Below, piece by piece: positions 42,083 to 50,711 of a stretch of DNA of 64,000 nucleotides; the stretch's first letter is position 1; every line of letters starts with the position of its first letter. The position numbers and the translations under genes were made by a program. Location: assembly GCA_036268995.1 (NCBI GenBank), contig DATATB010000095.1, forward strand, positions 5,876-69,875. Direction: 5' to 3'. The notes under the pieces were generated by a model that was given only the letters and a program-made list of their open reading frames with translations, had not been told where the DNA came from and made no database searches. The stretch comes from DATATB01 sp036268995. GTDB taxonomy: Bacteria > Planctomycetota > Planctomycetia > Pirellulales > PNKZ01.

Positions 42083-43324
42083 ATGGAATCGCTGACAACT
42101 ATCACGATTGTCGCCATTATCAAAGTCGCCATCCTGATCGGCGCGCTGATGACGGCGGCCGCTTACCTGGTGCTGCTGGAGCGCTGGATCGCTGCGTGGG
42201 TGCAGGACCGCCTGGGCCCCAACCGCGTCGGCGTGCCGCTGACGAACATTCGCCTGTTCGGCCTGGGTCAGCCGCTGGCCGACGGGCTGAAGTTCATCTT
42301 TAAAGAGGAAAACGTCCCGGAGCAGGTCGACAAGTTCTTGTTCACCGTGGCCCCGATTTCGATTCTCACCGCGGCCCTGGCGATCTTTGCCGTGATTCCT
42401 TTCGGCAGTTCGCTGCCGCCGGACCTCGGCATTCCCGGCATCCATCACGCCATTCAATTGGTGGTCGCCCCGCAACTCGACGTCGGCCTGATCTACGTCT
42501 TCGCGCTCAGCAGCATCGCCGTGTATGGCGTGATCCTCGGCGGCTGGGCCAGCAACAGCAAGTACAGCTTCCTCGGCGGGCTGCGCTCCAGTGCCCAGCT
42601 CATCGCCTACGAATTGCCGCTGGGATTGGGCATCCTGGGCGTGGTGCTGTTTGCCGGCTCGCTGCGGCTGGAGCCGATCATCGATCAGCAAGCCGCCAGC
42701 GGCGTGTGGAACGTGTTCGTGCAGCCGCTGGGCTTTGTCGTGTTCCTCGTGGCCTCGTTTGCCGAAAGTGCCCGGCTGCCGTTCGACTTGCCCGAGGCCG
42801 AGCAGGAGTTGGTCGGCGGCTATCACACCGAATATTCCGGCATGCGGCTGCTGATGTATCTGATCGCCGAATTCCTGCACATGGTCACGGCGGCGTTTTT
42901 GATCACGATCCTCTTCCTCGGCGGCTGGCACTTCTGGGGCATTACGGGTAGCGGCGGCGACGTGACTTGGCCGATCGCGATCCTGCGCGTGATCGTGCTC
43001 ACGGTGAAGGTGCTGCTGGTGATCGTGTTCTTCATGATGGTCCGCTGGAGCTGGCCTCGGTTCCGCTTCGATCAGCTCATGGCATTGGCCTGGAAGGTCA
43101 TGCTGCCGCTGGGTTTGGTGAACTTCGTGGCCGTCGCCTTCGTCAGCGAGTTTGCCTGGAACGCGCAAGAGCATCGGGTCTCGAGCACCTGGGCCGTGGT
43201 CCTGGCCATGTGGGTGGTGGCCATCATCAGTTGGTGGCTCGCCGGCAGCCTCTCGCCGCTGGCCACGGATAATCGTCCCCGGACCGACCTGCCGGACGCG
43301 GCGTCGTTTGGCGAACTCAACTAG
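42083..43324 (+). CDS. nuoH: NADH-quinone oxidoreductase subunit H
   Basis: A 413-residue membrane subunit at the junction of the two arms, involved in quinone access. Signatures: LLERWIAAWVQDRLGPNRVG near 30-50, and SFAESARLPFDLPEAEQELVGGYHTEYSGM near 230-260. It is longer than the usual about 320-340 residues, with extra hydrophobic sequence between the first helices (about 95-140) and a C-terminal tail. Stop is 38 bases before nuoI. Confidence 0.94.
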   Translation: MESLTTITIVAIIKVAILIGALMTAAAYLVLLERWIAAWVQDRLGPNRVGVPLTNIRLFGLGQPLADGLKFIFKEENVPEQVDKFLFTVAPISILTAALAIFAVIPFGSSLPPDLGIPGIHHAIQLVVAPQLDVGLIYVFALSSIAVYGVILGGWASNSKYSFLGGLRSSAQLIAYELPLGLGILGVVLFAGSLRLEPIIDQQAASGVWNVFVQPLGFVVFLVASFAESARLPFDLPEAEQELVGGYHTEYSGMRLLMYLIAEFLHMVTAAFLITILFLGGWHFWGITGSGGDVTWPIAILRVIVLTVKVLLVIVFFMMVRWSWPRFRFDQLMALAWKVMLPLGLVNFVAVAFVSEFAWNAQEHRVSSTWAVVLAMWVVAIISWWLAGSLSPLATDNRPRTDLPDAASFGELN

Positions 43325-43362
43325 TCAATCAGCTTCAATCCGTCCTCATAGAAAACGCATCC

Positions 43363-43899
43363 ATGCAACCCAACGATCCGAACATCAAGTGGGTGGAAGA
43401 GCCGAAGCTGGGCATCACCGGCAAAATGTATTTGCCGCTGTTGTTTCAGGGCCTGACCACGACCACCAAGCACTTGTTCGGGCCGAAGGTCACGGTCAGC
43501 TTTCCGGAAGCCCGACCGACGGTTGGCAATCCGCTCATTTATCGCGGCGTACACCGGCTGAACAAGGACGAACAGGGACGCGTGCAATGCGTGGCCTGCT
43601 TCCTGTGCGCCACGGCCTGTCCGGCGCATTGCATCGACATCATCGGTGCCGAAAGCCCCTGGCCCGATCGCGAGAAGTATCCGCAAAGCTTCGTGATCGA
43701 CGAGTTGCGTTGCATTTTTTGCGGCATGTGCGAAGAGGCTTGCCCGGTGGACGCGATCGAGCTGACGAGCCTGCTGGACCTCACCGGCCGCAGCCGCGAA
43801 GAGATGATCTTCGACAAGGAAAAACTGTTGAGCGTCTACGACCAAACCAAGGATGCCGAGCCGATGAAGTCGGCCAGCATGGGAGGAGTCGTATGCTAG
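43363..43899 (+). CDS. nuoI: NADH-quinone oxidoreductase subunit I
   Basis: A 178-residue ferredoxin-like subunit with two [4Fe-4S] clusters (N6a, N6b). The cysteine groups are CVACFLCATACPAHC near 76-90 and CIFCGMCEEACPVDA near 115-130, both C-x2-C-x2-C-x3-C-P. The N-terminus LFQGLTTTTKHLFGPKVT and the YRGVHRLNKD linker are typical. The stop overlaps nuoJ start by seven bases. Confidence 0.95.
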   Translation: MQPNDPNIKWVEEPKLGITGKMYLPLLFQGLTTTTKHLFGPKVTVSFPEARPTVGNPLIYRGVHRLNKDEQGRVQCVACFLCATACPAHCIDIIGAESPWPDREKYPQSFVIDELRCIFCGMCEEACPVDAIELTSLLDLTGRSREEMIFDKEKLLSVYDQTKDAEPMKSASMGGVVC

Positions 43900-44744
43900 G
43901 CCAGCAATGGCCCTACGCGGTGGCCACGCTGTTGTTCGCGGCCGGCATGTGGCTCTTGTTGCCCCGGGCTCGACCGCAAGGCCGGCCCATCGGCGCAGGC
44001 TTGGTCTGCGCGGGACTCGCGCTGCTCACGCTGCTGGTGCACTTCGGCCTGGCCGTGGGCGTCGAGGGGCAGCCCTATTGGTCGTGGCAGGCGGGCTTAC
44101 CGCATGGCGGTGCGGCCGCCGTCGATATCGTGTTTCTCGTGCTGGCCGCAGTTACCGTCTTATCGGCCGTGGCTGCCGTCACGCTGCCCAGCCCGGTGTA
44201 TTGCGCCATCTGGTTCGGGATGACGCTCTTGGGCACCGCCGCCTTGTTCCTTTATCAAGGTGCGCAGTTTCTGGCACTGGCCACGGTCGTGGTCTATGCC
44301 GGTGCGATCCTGGTCACCTTCTTGTTCGTGCTGATGCTGGCCCATCCCGAGGGCGATGCTTACTACGACCGGCTGAGCTGGGAAGCCATGCTTTCGGCAT
44401 GTGCCGGGGCCGTGCTGGTCGGCATTCTGACGATGACGACGCTCCAGGCCTTCCGCGACCCCGGGCCGACGATCAGCACGAAGGCCCAATCGCCGCAAGT
44501 GGCGCAGGCCCGTGCGACCGGCATCCTGGCCTCGGAGCACGTGGCGTCGCTGGGCGGCCAACTGTTCAGTTCGCACCTGGTCAGCGTCGAGGTGGCCGGC
44601 ACGCTGTTGCTGGTGGCCCTGGTCGGGGCCATCGCCATCGTGGCCCAGGCTTCGGGCAATCGGCTTGACCGCATGGGACACGTCGGCGAAATGGGCCGCG
44701 CAGAAGCCACCGGCCGCGCCGTGGGAGGGCCGACTCATGTCTGA
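43893..44744 (+). CDS. nuoJ: NADH-quinone oxidoreductase subunit J, long form
   Basis: A 283-residue membrane subunit. The NuoJ core starts near residue 78 with VFLVLAAVTVLSAVAAVTL, LGTAALFLYQGAQFLALATVVVYAGAILVTFLFVLML and a C-terminal helix pair. The N-terminal 75 residues add two extra hydrophobic segments (about 5-24 and 33-52), not usual for NuoJ of about 170-200 residues. ATG 43893 has GGGAGGAG five bases upstream and overlaps nuoI by seven bases, so the extension is well supported as translated. Confidence 0.9.
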   Translation: MLGQQWPYAVATLLFAAGMWLLLPRARPQGRPIGAGLVCAGLALLTLLVHFGLAVGVEGQPYWSWQAGLPHGGAAAVDIVFLVLAAVTVLSAVAAVTLPSPVYCAIWFGMTLLGTAALFLYQGAQFLALATVVVYAGAILVTFLFVLMLAHPEGDAYYDRLSWEAMLSACAGAVLVGILTMTTLQAFRDPGPTISTKAQSPQVAQARATGILASEHVASLGGQLFSSHLVSVEVAGTLLLVALVGAIAIVAQASGNRLDRMGHVGEMGRAEATGRAVGGPTHV

Positions 44745-45183
44745 GCTGCAACTGCTTTACAACTATCTGATCGTCGGCGCCCTGCTGTTCGGCATCGGGC
44801 TGATCGGCTTCTTGAGCCGCCGCAACATGATCGTCATGTTCCTGGCCGCCGAAATGATGCTGCAAGGCGTGTCGGTGAGTCTCGTGGCGTGGGGCCGCTT
44901 TCATAACGATTGGGGCGGCCAGGTGCTGGTCGTGTTCATCATCACCGTGGCCGCTTGCGAAGCCGGCATCGCGCTGGCCCTGGTGCTGATGCTGTTTCAT
45001 CGCGCCGGCAAGTTGGACATTGCCTTCTGGCAAAACATCCGCGAATCCAACCAGCCGCGCTTCGTCGATCACGAACTGCCGGCCGATGGCGAGGCCGTGG
45101 GCCAACACTGGCCAAAGCTGACCCCCTCGGGCATCGAGCCGCCGGCCAAGGAAGAGGAGTTGGTGCACCGCATCCATGTTTGA
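44737..45183 (+). CDS. nuoK: NADH-quinone oxidoreductase subunit K with C-terminal extension
   Basis: A 148-residue protein. Residues 1-100 are the three-helix NuoK core, with IGLIGFLSRRNMIVMFLAAEMMLQGVSV and FIITVAACEAGIALALVLMLFHR containing the conserved Glu residues (about 37 and 73) for proton transfer. The C-terminal 45 residues are hydrophilic and not found in short NuoK proteins. The start overlaps nuoJ by eight bases with GGGAGGG upstream; the end overlaps nuoL by eight bases. Confidence 0.93.
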   Translation: MSELQLLYNYLIVGALLFGIGLIGFLSRRNMIVMFLAAEMMLQGVSVSLVAWGRFHNDWGGQVLVVFIITVAACEAGIALALVLMLFHRAGKLDIAFWQNIRESNQPRFVDHELPADGEAVGQHWPKLTPSGIEPPAKEEELVHRIHV

Positions 45184-47359
45184 CCTCGACACACTAATGG
45201 TGCTGGTGCCGGCCTTGCCGCTGGCATCGGCGATTCTCACGCCGCTGCTGGGCAAGTTCGTGCTCAAAGAGCAGAGCCATCTGCCCACCGTGATCTCGCT
45301 GGCACTCTCCTGCGTGCTGAGCCTGTGCATTTTGTTCCAGGTGGTCGATCTTTCGGCTCCGCACGCGCCGGCCACCGAAAATGAGCTGGGCACCGGTGGC
45401 CCGCCGCCGGGGTCCAATCCGCGCCACGGACAAAACGCGCCGGGCGGCCAGGTCGGCTTCGAGCACGTCGCCACGCTCTGGACCTGGGCCAGCATTCCCG
45501 ACGCCTATGCCCATCGCCTGGACGAGCGGATCGACCCTAAAGCGCCCGACGCACCGGCCGCACCCGCCATGTCGAATTTCACCATCGACATCACGCTGCG
45601 GGCCGATCCGCTCACTTCGATCATGCTCTGCATGGTCACGTTCATCTCGACGCTCGTGGCCATTTACGCCAAGGGCTACATGCACCACGACCCGGGCTAT
45701 TGGCGATTTTTCACGTACGTGTCGCTGTTCGTGTTCTCGATGACCATGCTGGTGTCGGTCAGCAACTTTTTGCTGTTGTATGTATTTTGGGAAGCGGTGG
45801 GCTTGTGCAGCTACCTGCTGGTCGGCTTCTGGTACCAGAAGCCCGAGGCGGCGGCGGCCGGCAAGAAGGCGTTCCTCGTCAACCGCGTGGGCGACTTCGG
45901 ATTCGCCCTGGGGCTGTTTCTGATTTGGACCACGTTCGGCACGCTCAATTTTCACGACACTCCGGCCGTCGGTGGCCATGCGGGCGTGGCTGGGGTGTTA
46001 GGCCAGATGCGATTGGCCGACCCGGCGCTGTACCAGATCGGCGGCACGACGGCACTGTTGATCGCGCTGGCGCTGTTTATCGGCGCGTGCGGCAAGAGCG
46101 CGCAGTTTCCGCTGCACGTCTGGCTGCCCGACGCGATGGAAGGCCCCACGCCCGTCAGCGCGCTGATCCACGCGGCCACGATGGTCACGGCCGGCGTGTA
46201 CATGGTGACGCGCTGCATGCCGCTGTTTTCACTGGCGCCTACGGCCCTGCACGTGGTCTCCATCATCGGCTGCATCACGGCGGTCATGGCCGGAATCATC
46301 GGCATCACGCAGAACGACCTGAAGCGCGTGCTGGCTTATTCCACCATCAGCCAACTCGGTTTCATGTTCATCGCGCTGGGCACCGGCACGCTGGCCGGCG
46401 CCGTGGCCGGCATGTTCCACTTGTTTACGCATGCCTTCTTCAAGGCGCTGTTGTTTCTCGGCGCTGGCAGCGTGATGCACGCGATGGGTGGCGTAGTCGA
46501 CATGCGGCGCTTCAGCGGCCTCCGGCGGATCATGCCGATCACGCACGCCACGTTCTGGTTCGGTGCCCTGGCCCTGTCGGGCGTGATCCCATTTGCCGGC
46601 TTCTGGAGCAAGGACGCAATCCTGGCCGCAGTGCATCATGCCGGCGAAAGTTCGTCGCTGTATCAGGGCTGCTATTACGCCACCGTGTTTGCCGCGCTGC
46701 TTACGTCGCTGTACACGTTCCGCGCCGTGTTCCTCACCTTTTTCGGCCCGACGCACGTGCCGGAAGAGGCCGGTCACCATGCACACGAATCACCGCCGTC
46801 GATGACCATGCCGCTGATCGTCCTGGCGATCTGTGCGCTGGTCGTGGGGGCGTACTTCGAACTCACGCACAAGTTCGCCCACTTCCTGGTGCGCACGCCC
46901 TCGCTGGCCTTTGGTCCCGTGTATGGCCACGGACTGGACGACGCCTTTCACGCGAACATCGCGCTGGTGGGCACGGTCGTGGCCCTGGTCGGCATCGGGT
47001 TGGCCGCCTACTTCTACCTGGGCGATCGCCGTGAGATCGCGCGCGTGACCCAGTTCATGCAGTCGGGCTGGGGCCTCAAACTCTATCAACTGTCGTACAA
47101 CAAGTTCTTCCTCGACCCCATCTATACGTTCTTCATCGTCTGGCCGCTGCAACTGCTGGCCGTTGTCAGCTCGCTGGTCGACCAGCTCGTGATCGACCGG
47201 ATCGTCAATTGGTTCGGCATCGTGCCGCGGGCATTTGGGTCGGTGCTGCGAACGCTGCAAACCGGGATGATCCAGTTCTATGCCCTGGCCATGGTGCTGG
47301 GCATGCTGGTGCTCGTGGGCTCGCTGTTGGTGTGGTCGATGAGTTGGCAGATCGGGTGA
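45176..47359 (+). CDS. nuoL: NADH-quinone oxidoreductase subunit L
   Basis: A 727-residue antiporter-like membrane subunit with a long lateral helix and proton pump role. Signatures: LLYVFWEAVGLCSYLLVGFWY, FLVNRVGDFGFALGLFL, SAQFPLHVWLPDAMEGPTPVSALIHAATMVTAGVYM and HLFTHAFFKALLFLGAGSVMHA. There is an insertion in the N-terminal region (about residues 60-115) with Pro/Gly-rich loop EAPGGPPPGSN-like. ATG 45176 overlaps nuoK by eight bases. Confidence 0.95.
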   Translation: MFDLDTLMVLVPALPLASAILTPLLGKFVLKEQSHLPTVISLALSCVLSLCILFQVVDLSAPHAPATENELGTGGPPPGSNPRHGQNAPGGQVGFEHVATLWTWASIPDAYAHRLDERIDPKAPDAPAAPAMSNFTIDITLRADPLTSIMLCMVTFISTLVAIYAKGYMHHDPGYWRFFTYVSLFVFSMTMLVSVSNFLLLYVFWEAVGLCSYLLVGFWYQKPEAAAAGKKAFLVNRVGDFGFALGLFLIWTTFGTLNFHDTPAVGGHAGVAGVLGQMRLADPALYQIGGTTALLIALALFIGACGKSAQFPLHVWLPDAMEGPTPVSALIHAATMVTAGVYMVTRCMPLFSLAPTALHVVSIIGCITAVMAGIIGITQNDLKRVLAYSTISQLGFMFIALGTGTLAGAVAGMFHLFTHAFFKALLFLGAGSVMHAMGGVVDMRRFSGLRRIMPITHATFWFGALALSGVIPFAGFWSKDAILAAVHHAGESSSLYQGCYYATVFAALLTSLYTFRAVFLTFFGPTHVPEEAGHHAHESPPSMTMPLIVLAICALVVGAYFELTHKFAHFLVRTPSLAFGPVYGHGLDDAFHANIALVGTVVALVGIGLAAYFYLGDRREIARVTQFMQSGWGLKLYQLSYNKFFLDPIYTFFIVWPLQLLAVVSSLVDQLVIDRIVNWFGIVPRAFGSVLRTLQTGMIQFYALAMVLGMLVLVGSLLVWSMSWQIG

Positions 47360-47378
47360 CGGTCGGGTGTCCGCGAAC

Positions 47379-47396
47379 GGCAAGCGCCAGCTTGCC
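47379..47396. repeat. Small hairpin between nuoL and nuoM
   Basis: GGCAAGC, loop GCCA, GCTTGCC: a perfect seven-base-pair stem in the 63-base nuoL-nuoM gap. It may stabilise or attenuate the downstream message, or be a dispersed repeat fragment. Confidence 0.5.
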
Positions 47397-47422
47397 GATG
47401 TGTTTCGACAAAAGGGTGTTGA

Positions 47423-49072
47423 ATGATCAACCTGCTGGTAATCAGCGTGCTGCTGCCGCTCGCGGGCGCCGTGGCCATCATGGCCCTGTCGCGCTTCGGC
47501 CCGGCGATGGCTCGGCGGCTGGCCCTGACCACCTCGCTGGTGACGCTGGTGCTTGTGGCCCGGGTGATGCTCGATTTCCTCGCCGACGGCGTGGGCAAGT
47601 CGCTGGGCGTGCGCTGGGACTGGTTTTCGCACTCGTCGATCCATATTCAGTTCGGCATGGACCTCGACGGCCTGAGCCTCTGGCTCTACGGCCTCACCGC
47701 GCTGCTGACGATCACGGCCGTGCTCATCAGTTGGGAATCGATTACCGACCGGCCGGCCGCCTACTACAGCCTGCTGCTATTACTCGAGACCGGCATGCTG
47801 GGCGTGTTCGTGGCCCGGGACATCATCCTGTTTTACGTCTTTTTCGAGTTCACGCTCGTCCCGCTCTTTTTCATCATCGGCATCTGGGGCAGTGAAGACC
47901 GGCGCTATGCGGCCGTCAAGTTCTTCCTGTTCACGCTGGCCGGCAGCCTGCTCACGTTCTTGGGCCTGCTGACGATCGTGCTCTTGAACTACTTTGCCAC
48001 GCCCGGCGGAGTGCTGACGTTTTCGATTCCCGAACTCACCGCGTCGCTGGCGGCGCATCCCATCAACCCGGCGGTGCAAGTCTGGATCTTCCTGGCCCTG
48101 TTTGCCGGCTTTGCAATCAAGGTGCCGCTGTTTCCGCTGCATACCTGGCTGCCGCTGGCGCACGTGCAGGCCCCGGCGGCCGGCTCCGTCATCCTGGCCG
48201 GCATTCTGCTGAAGCTCGGCACGTACGGCTTCCTGCGTTTCAACCTGCCGATGCTTCCCGACGGCACCGTCGTTTGCATGCCGTGGGTCTTGTGGCTCGC
48301 GGCCGCCGGCATCATTTACGGCGCCCTGGTGTCGCTCGCGCAAAACGACATCAAAAAGCTGATCGCCTATTCCAGCGTCAGCCACATGGGCTTCTGCATG
48401 CTCGGCATCTTTGCCATCACGCCGCTGGGGCTGGGCGGCGGAACGCTGCAAATGCTCAATCACGGCCTGTCCACCGGCGGACTGTTCGCCCTGGTCGGCA
48501 TGCTCTACGAACGCTACCACACGCGCCAGATCGCCGACTATCGCGGCATCGCCCGCAAGCTGCCGATCTTCTCGACGATGTTCGTGATCTTCACGCTTTC
48601 GAGCATCGGCCTGCCGGGGCTTAACGGCTTTGCCGGCGAGTTTTTGCTGCTCACTGGCATGTTCCAGCGCGGCTGGGCCGAGGCCCCGTTCTTCTACACG
48701 GTGCAGTGGCAGGCGATTTCGATCATCAGCACTTTTGGCGTCGTGCTAGGCGCGTGGTACATGTTGTGGCTCGTGCAGCGCGTGTTTTTTGGCCCGCTGA
48801 AAGAAAAGGAGCAGCACGGCCATCACGAGCCGATCCGCGATCTCTCGATTCGCGAGGTGCTGGCCTTGGCGCCGCTGCTGGTGTTCATGTTCTGGATCGG
48901 CCTGGTGCCGCAGCATTTTCTGGGTCCGATGAACAACCAGCTCCGCAGCCTCGCGGCGGGTGCCACTGCCAGTTTCGATCAACGTTATCTGGCGGCGCCG
49001 GCCCAGCGGCCGCAGCCGGCCAGTCCGATTGTGTCCACGACCCAAAGCGGGGAGTTTGTGCGTGTCGATTGA
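47423..49072 (+). CDS. nuoM: NADH-quinone oxidoreductase subunit M
   Basis: A 549-residue antiporter-like membrane subunit. Motifs: FYVFFEFTLVPLFFIIGIWG near 137-155, KVPLFPLHTWLPLAHVQAPAAGSVILAGILLKLGTYGFLRFN near 235-275 with the conserved Lys and Glu residues of the proton channel, and KLIAYSSVSHMGFCMLG. ATG 47423 is the first in-frame Met after the nuoL-nuoM gap. Its C-terminus overlaps the nuoN start by 11 bases. Confidence 0.95.
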   Translation: MINLLVISVLLPLAGAVAIMALSRFGPAMARRLALTTSLVTLVLVARVMLDFLADGVGKSLGVRWDWFSHSSIHIQFGMDLDGLSLWLYGLTALLTITAVLISWESITDRPAAYYSLLLLLETGMLGVFVARDIILFYVFFEFTLVPLFFIIGIWGSEDRRYAAVKFFLFTLAGSLLTFLGLLTIVLLNYFATPGGVLTFSIPELTASLAAHPINPAVQVWIFLALFAGFAIKVPLFPLHTWLPLAHVQAPAAGSVILAGILLKLGTYGFLRFNLPMLPDGTVVCMPWVLWLAAAGIIYGALVSLAQNDIKKLIAYSSVSHMGFCMLGIFAITPLGLGGGTLQMLNHGLSTGGLFALVGMLYERYHTRQIADYRGIARKLPIFSTMFVIFTLSSIGLPGLNGFAGEFLLLTGMFQRGWAEAPFFYTVQWQAISIISTFGVVLGAWYMLWLVQRVFFGPLKEKEQHGHHEPIRDLSIREVLALAPLLVFMFWIGLVPQHFLGPMNNQLRSLAAGATASFDQRYLAAPAQRPQPASPIVSTTQSGEFVRVD

Positions 49073-50630
49073 AACCATTTTGTTCCTGCTGCCCGAAGCG
49101 CTGCTGATCGTCTGTGCCACGGCGATCTACGTTGGCGGCGCGTTCGCCCCGCGCCACGCGGGCTGGAACTGGCTGGCCGTCGCCAGCGTGATCGGCGCGG
49201 CCGTGGCCTTGGCCACCCAGTCGGATGCAGCGGCTGCGGCCGTCGGCCAGGCGCAGGGCTCGCCGGTGGTGTCCGACGCCATGAGCCTCTACGTGCGCTG
49301 GCTGACGCTCGTCGTGGGTCTGCTGTTCGTGCTCATGTCGCTCCGCCAGGGGCCGGACGTGCCGCGCACCGAATACGTCGGCACGCTCTTGATGGGCCTG
49401 GCCGGCGTGATGCTCGTCGGCTCGGCACGCGAGTTGGTGCTGCTGTTCCTGGGATTGGAACTGTTGTCGATTCCCACGTACGTGCTCTTGTACTTGGGCC
49501 GCCGCGATATGGCTTCGCAGGAGTCGGCCGTCAAATACTTCTTCCTCAGCATCCTCTCCTCGGCTTTACTGCTCTACGGGTTCAGCTTTCTCTACGGGGT
49601 CGCCGGATCGACCGATCTGGCCGTGGCGCGGGCGATCTTTTCCACGCCGGCCGATCAGTTGGGCCATGCCCGGCTGCTGGCCCAGATCAGCCTGGCGCTG
49701 ATTTTCGCCGGCCTGGGTTTCCGCATCACGGCCGTGCCGTTTCACTTCTATGCGCCCGACGTGTACCAGGGAACGACCAACGCCAACGCCGGCTTGTTGG
49801 CCGTTTTCCCAAAAATCGTGGGCTTCGTGGCCCTGGTGCGTCTGCTGCTGGTGGCGATGCCCGGCATGGAAGATTTCGGCTGGCGCGTGGCACTCGTTTT
49901 GGCCATTCTCACGATGACGCTCGGCAACCTGCTGGCCCTGTGGCAAGACAATATCCGCCGGCTGATGGCCTACTCGTCGGTCGCACATGCCGGCTACATG
50001 CTGATCGGGCTGGCCGCCGGCTTTGCCGCGGCGCGGGCCCAGCAGTCGGCCACGTCGTTCGATGGCGTCGGCGCCATGCTCTTCTATCTCGGCTTGTACG
50101 TGGTGGCCACGGCCGGCACGTTTGCCGCCCTGGCTTATCTCGGCACGCCGCAACGACAAATCGACGGCGTCGACGAGTTGGCCGGCTTGGGAAGCACGCA
50201 TCCCTGGGCGGCCCTGGCCATCGCCGCGTTCATGTTCAGCCTGGCGGGCATACCGCCCTTGGCCGGCTTTTGGGGCAAGCTCACGCTGTTTGCCAGCGCC
50301 TTGGGAATCGACGGCGGCGCCGCGGCGCCGACTCCGCTGCGCTGGTGGTTCGTGGCGCTGACCGTGATCGGCGCCTTGAATGCCGCCGTGGCAGCCGCAT
50401 ATTATCTGCGCATCATCGCCGTGATGTACTTCCGCTCGCCCATGGCCCCGGTCAAAGCCCAAGGCGGCTGGGGCGCCGGCGTGGCCATGCTCGCCAGCGC
50501 CGTGCTCGTGCTCCTCCTCGGCTGCTATCCCGTGCCCCTGGTGCGCTCGGCCACCTCGGCCAGCCAGTCCTCGCGTGCCTTCGTCGGCACTCCGCCGGCC
50601 AAGATAATCGCCATGCAGAGTAAAAAGTGA
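49062..50630 (+). CDS. nuoN: NADH-quinone oxidoreductase subunit N
   Basis: A 522-residue antiporter-like membrane subunit starting at GTG 49062 (VSIETILFLLPEALL), with GGGGAG eight bases upstream and an overlap of 11 bases with nuoM. Motifs: GLELLSIPTYVLLYLGRRD near 140, FKIT/FRITAVPFHFYAPDVYQGTTNANAG near 225 and LMAYSSVAHAGYMLIG near 300. The last codons AAA AAG TGA lie in the heptamer array at 50620-50696, so the stop was supplied by the repeat and the original C-terminus may have been altered. Confidence 0.94.
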   Translation: MSIETILFLLPEALLIVCATAIYVGGAFAPRHAGWNWLAVASVIGAAVALATQSDAAAAAVGQAQGSPVVSDAMSLYVRWLTLVVGLLFVLMSLRQGPDVPRTEYVGTLLMGLAGVMLVGSARELVLLFLGLELLSIPTYVLLYLGRRDMASQESAVKYFFLSILSSALLLYGFSFLYGVAGSTDLAVARAIFSTPADQLGHARLLAQISLALIFAGLGFRITAVPFHFYAPDVYQGTTNANAGLLAVFPKIVGFVALVRLLLVAMPGMEDFGWRVALVLAILTMTLGNLLALWQDNIRRLMAYSSVAHAGYMLIGLAAGFAAARAQQSATSFDGVGAMLFYLGLYVVATAGTFAALAYLGTPQRQIDGVDELAGLGSTHPWAALAIAAFMFSLAGIPPLAGFWGKLTLFASALGIDGGAAAPTPLRWWFVALTVIGALNAAVAAAYYLRIIAVMYFRSPMAPVKAQGGWGAGVAMLASAVLVLLLGCYPVPLVRSATSASQSSRAFVGTPPAKIIAMQSKK

Positions 50631-50696
50631 AAAGTGAAAAGTGAAAAGTGAAAAATCCGGCTCGTCGCTTTTCATTTTTCACTTTTCATTTTTCAC
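50620..50696. repeat. Gene-less inverted heptamer array (GTGAAAA type) at the end of nuoN
   Basis: A degenerate GTAAAAA then four perfect GTGAAAA (50627-50654), a 14-base spacer, and TTTTCAT, TTTTCAC, TTTTCAT, TTTTCAC (50669-50696). The left and right sides are inverted over 28 bases with two mismatches. Same units and copy number as the element at 39994, but no gene inside. It includes the nuoN stop codon and can fold as a long hairpin at the operon end. Confidence 0.85.
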
Positions 50697-50711
50697 TTCT
50701 CTGACCTTGCC

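Noticed and set aside
43152..44744. A 530-residue frame suggesting a fusion with NuoJ
   Set aside because: The first 247 residues overlap nuoH and nuoI in other frames and read as shadow; NuoJ has its own start with a strong Shine-Dalgarno at 43893.
45194..47644. Long antisense frames opposite nuoL and nuoM
   Set aside because: His/Gln/Arg-rich shadows expected in GC-rich membrane protein genes, with no family features.
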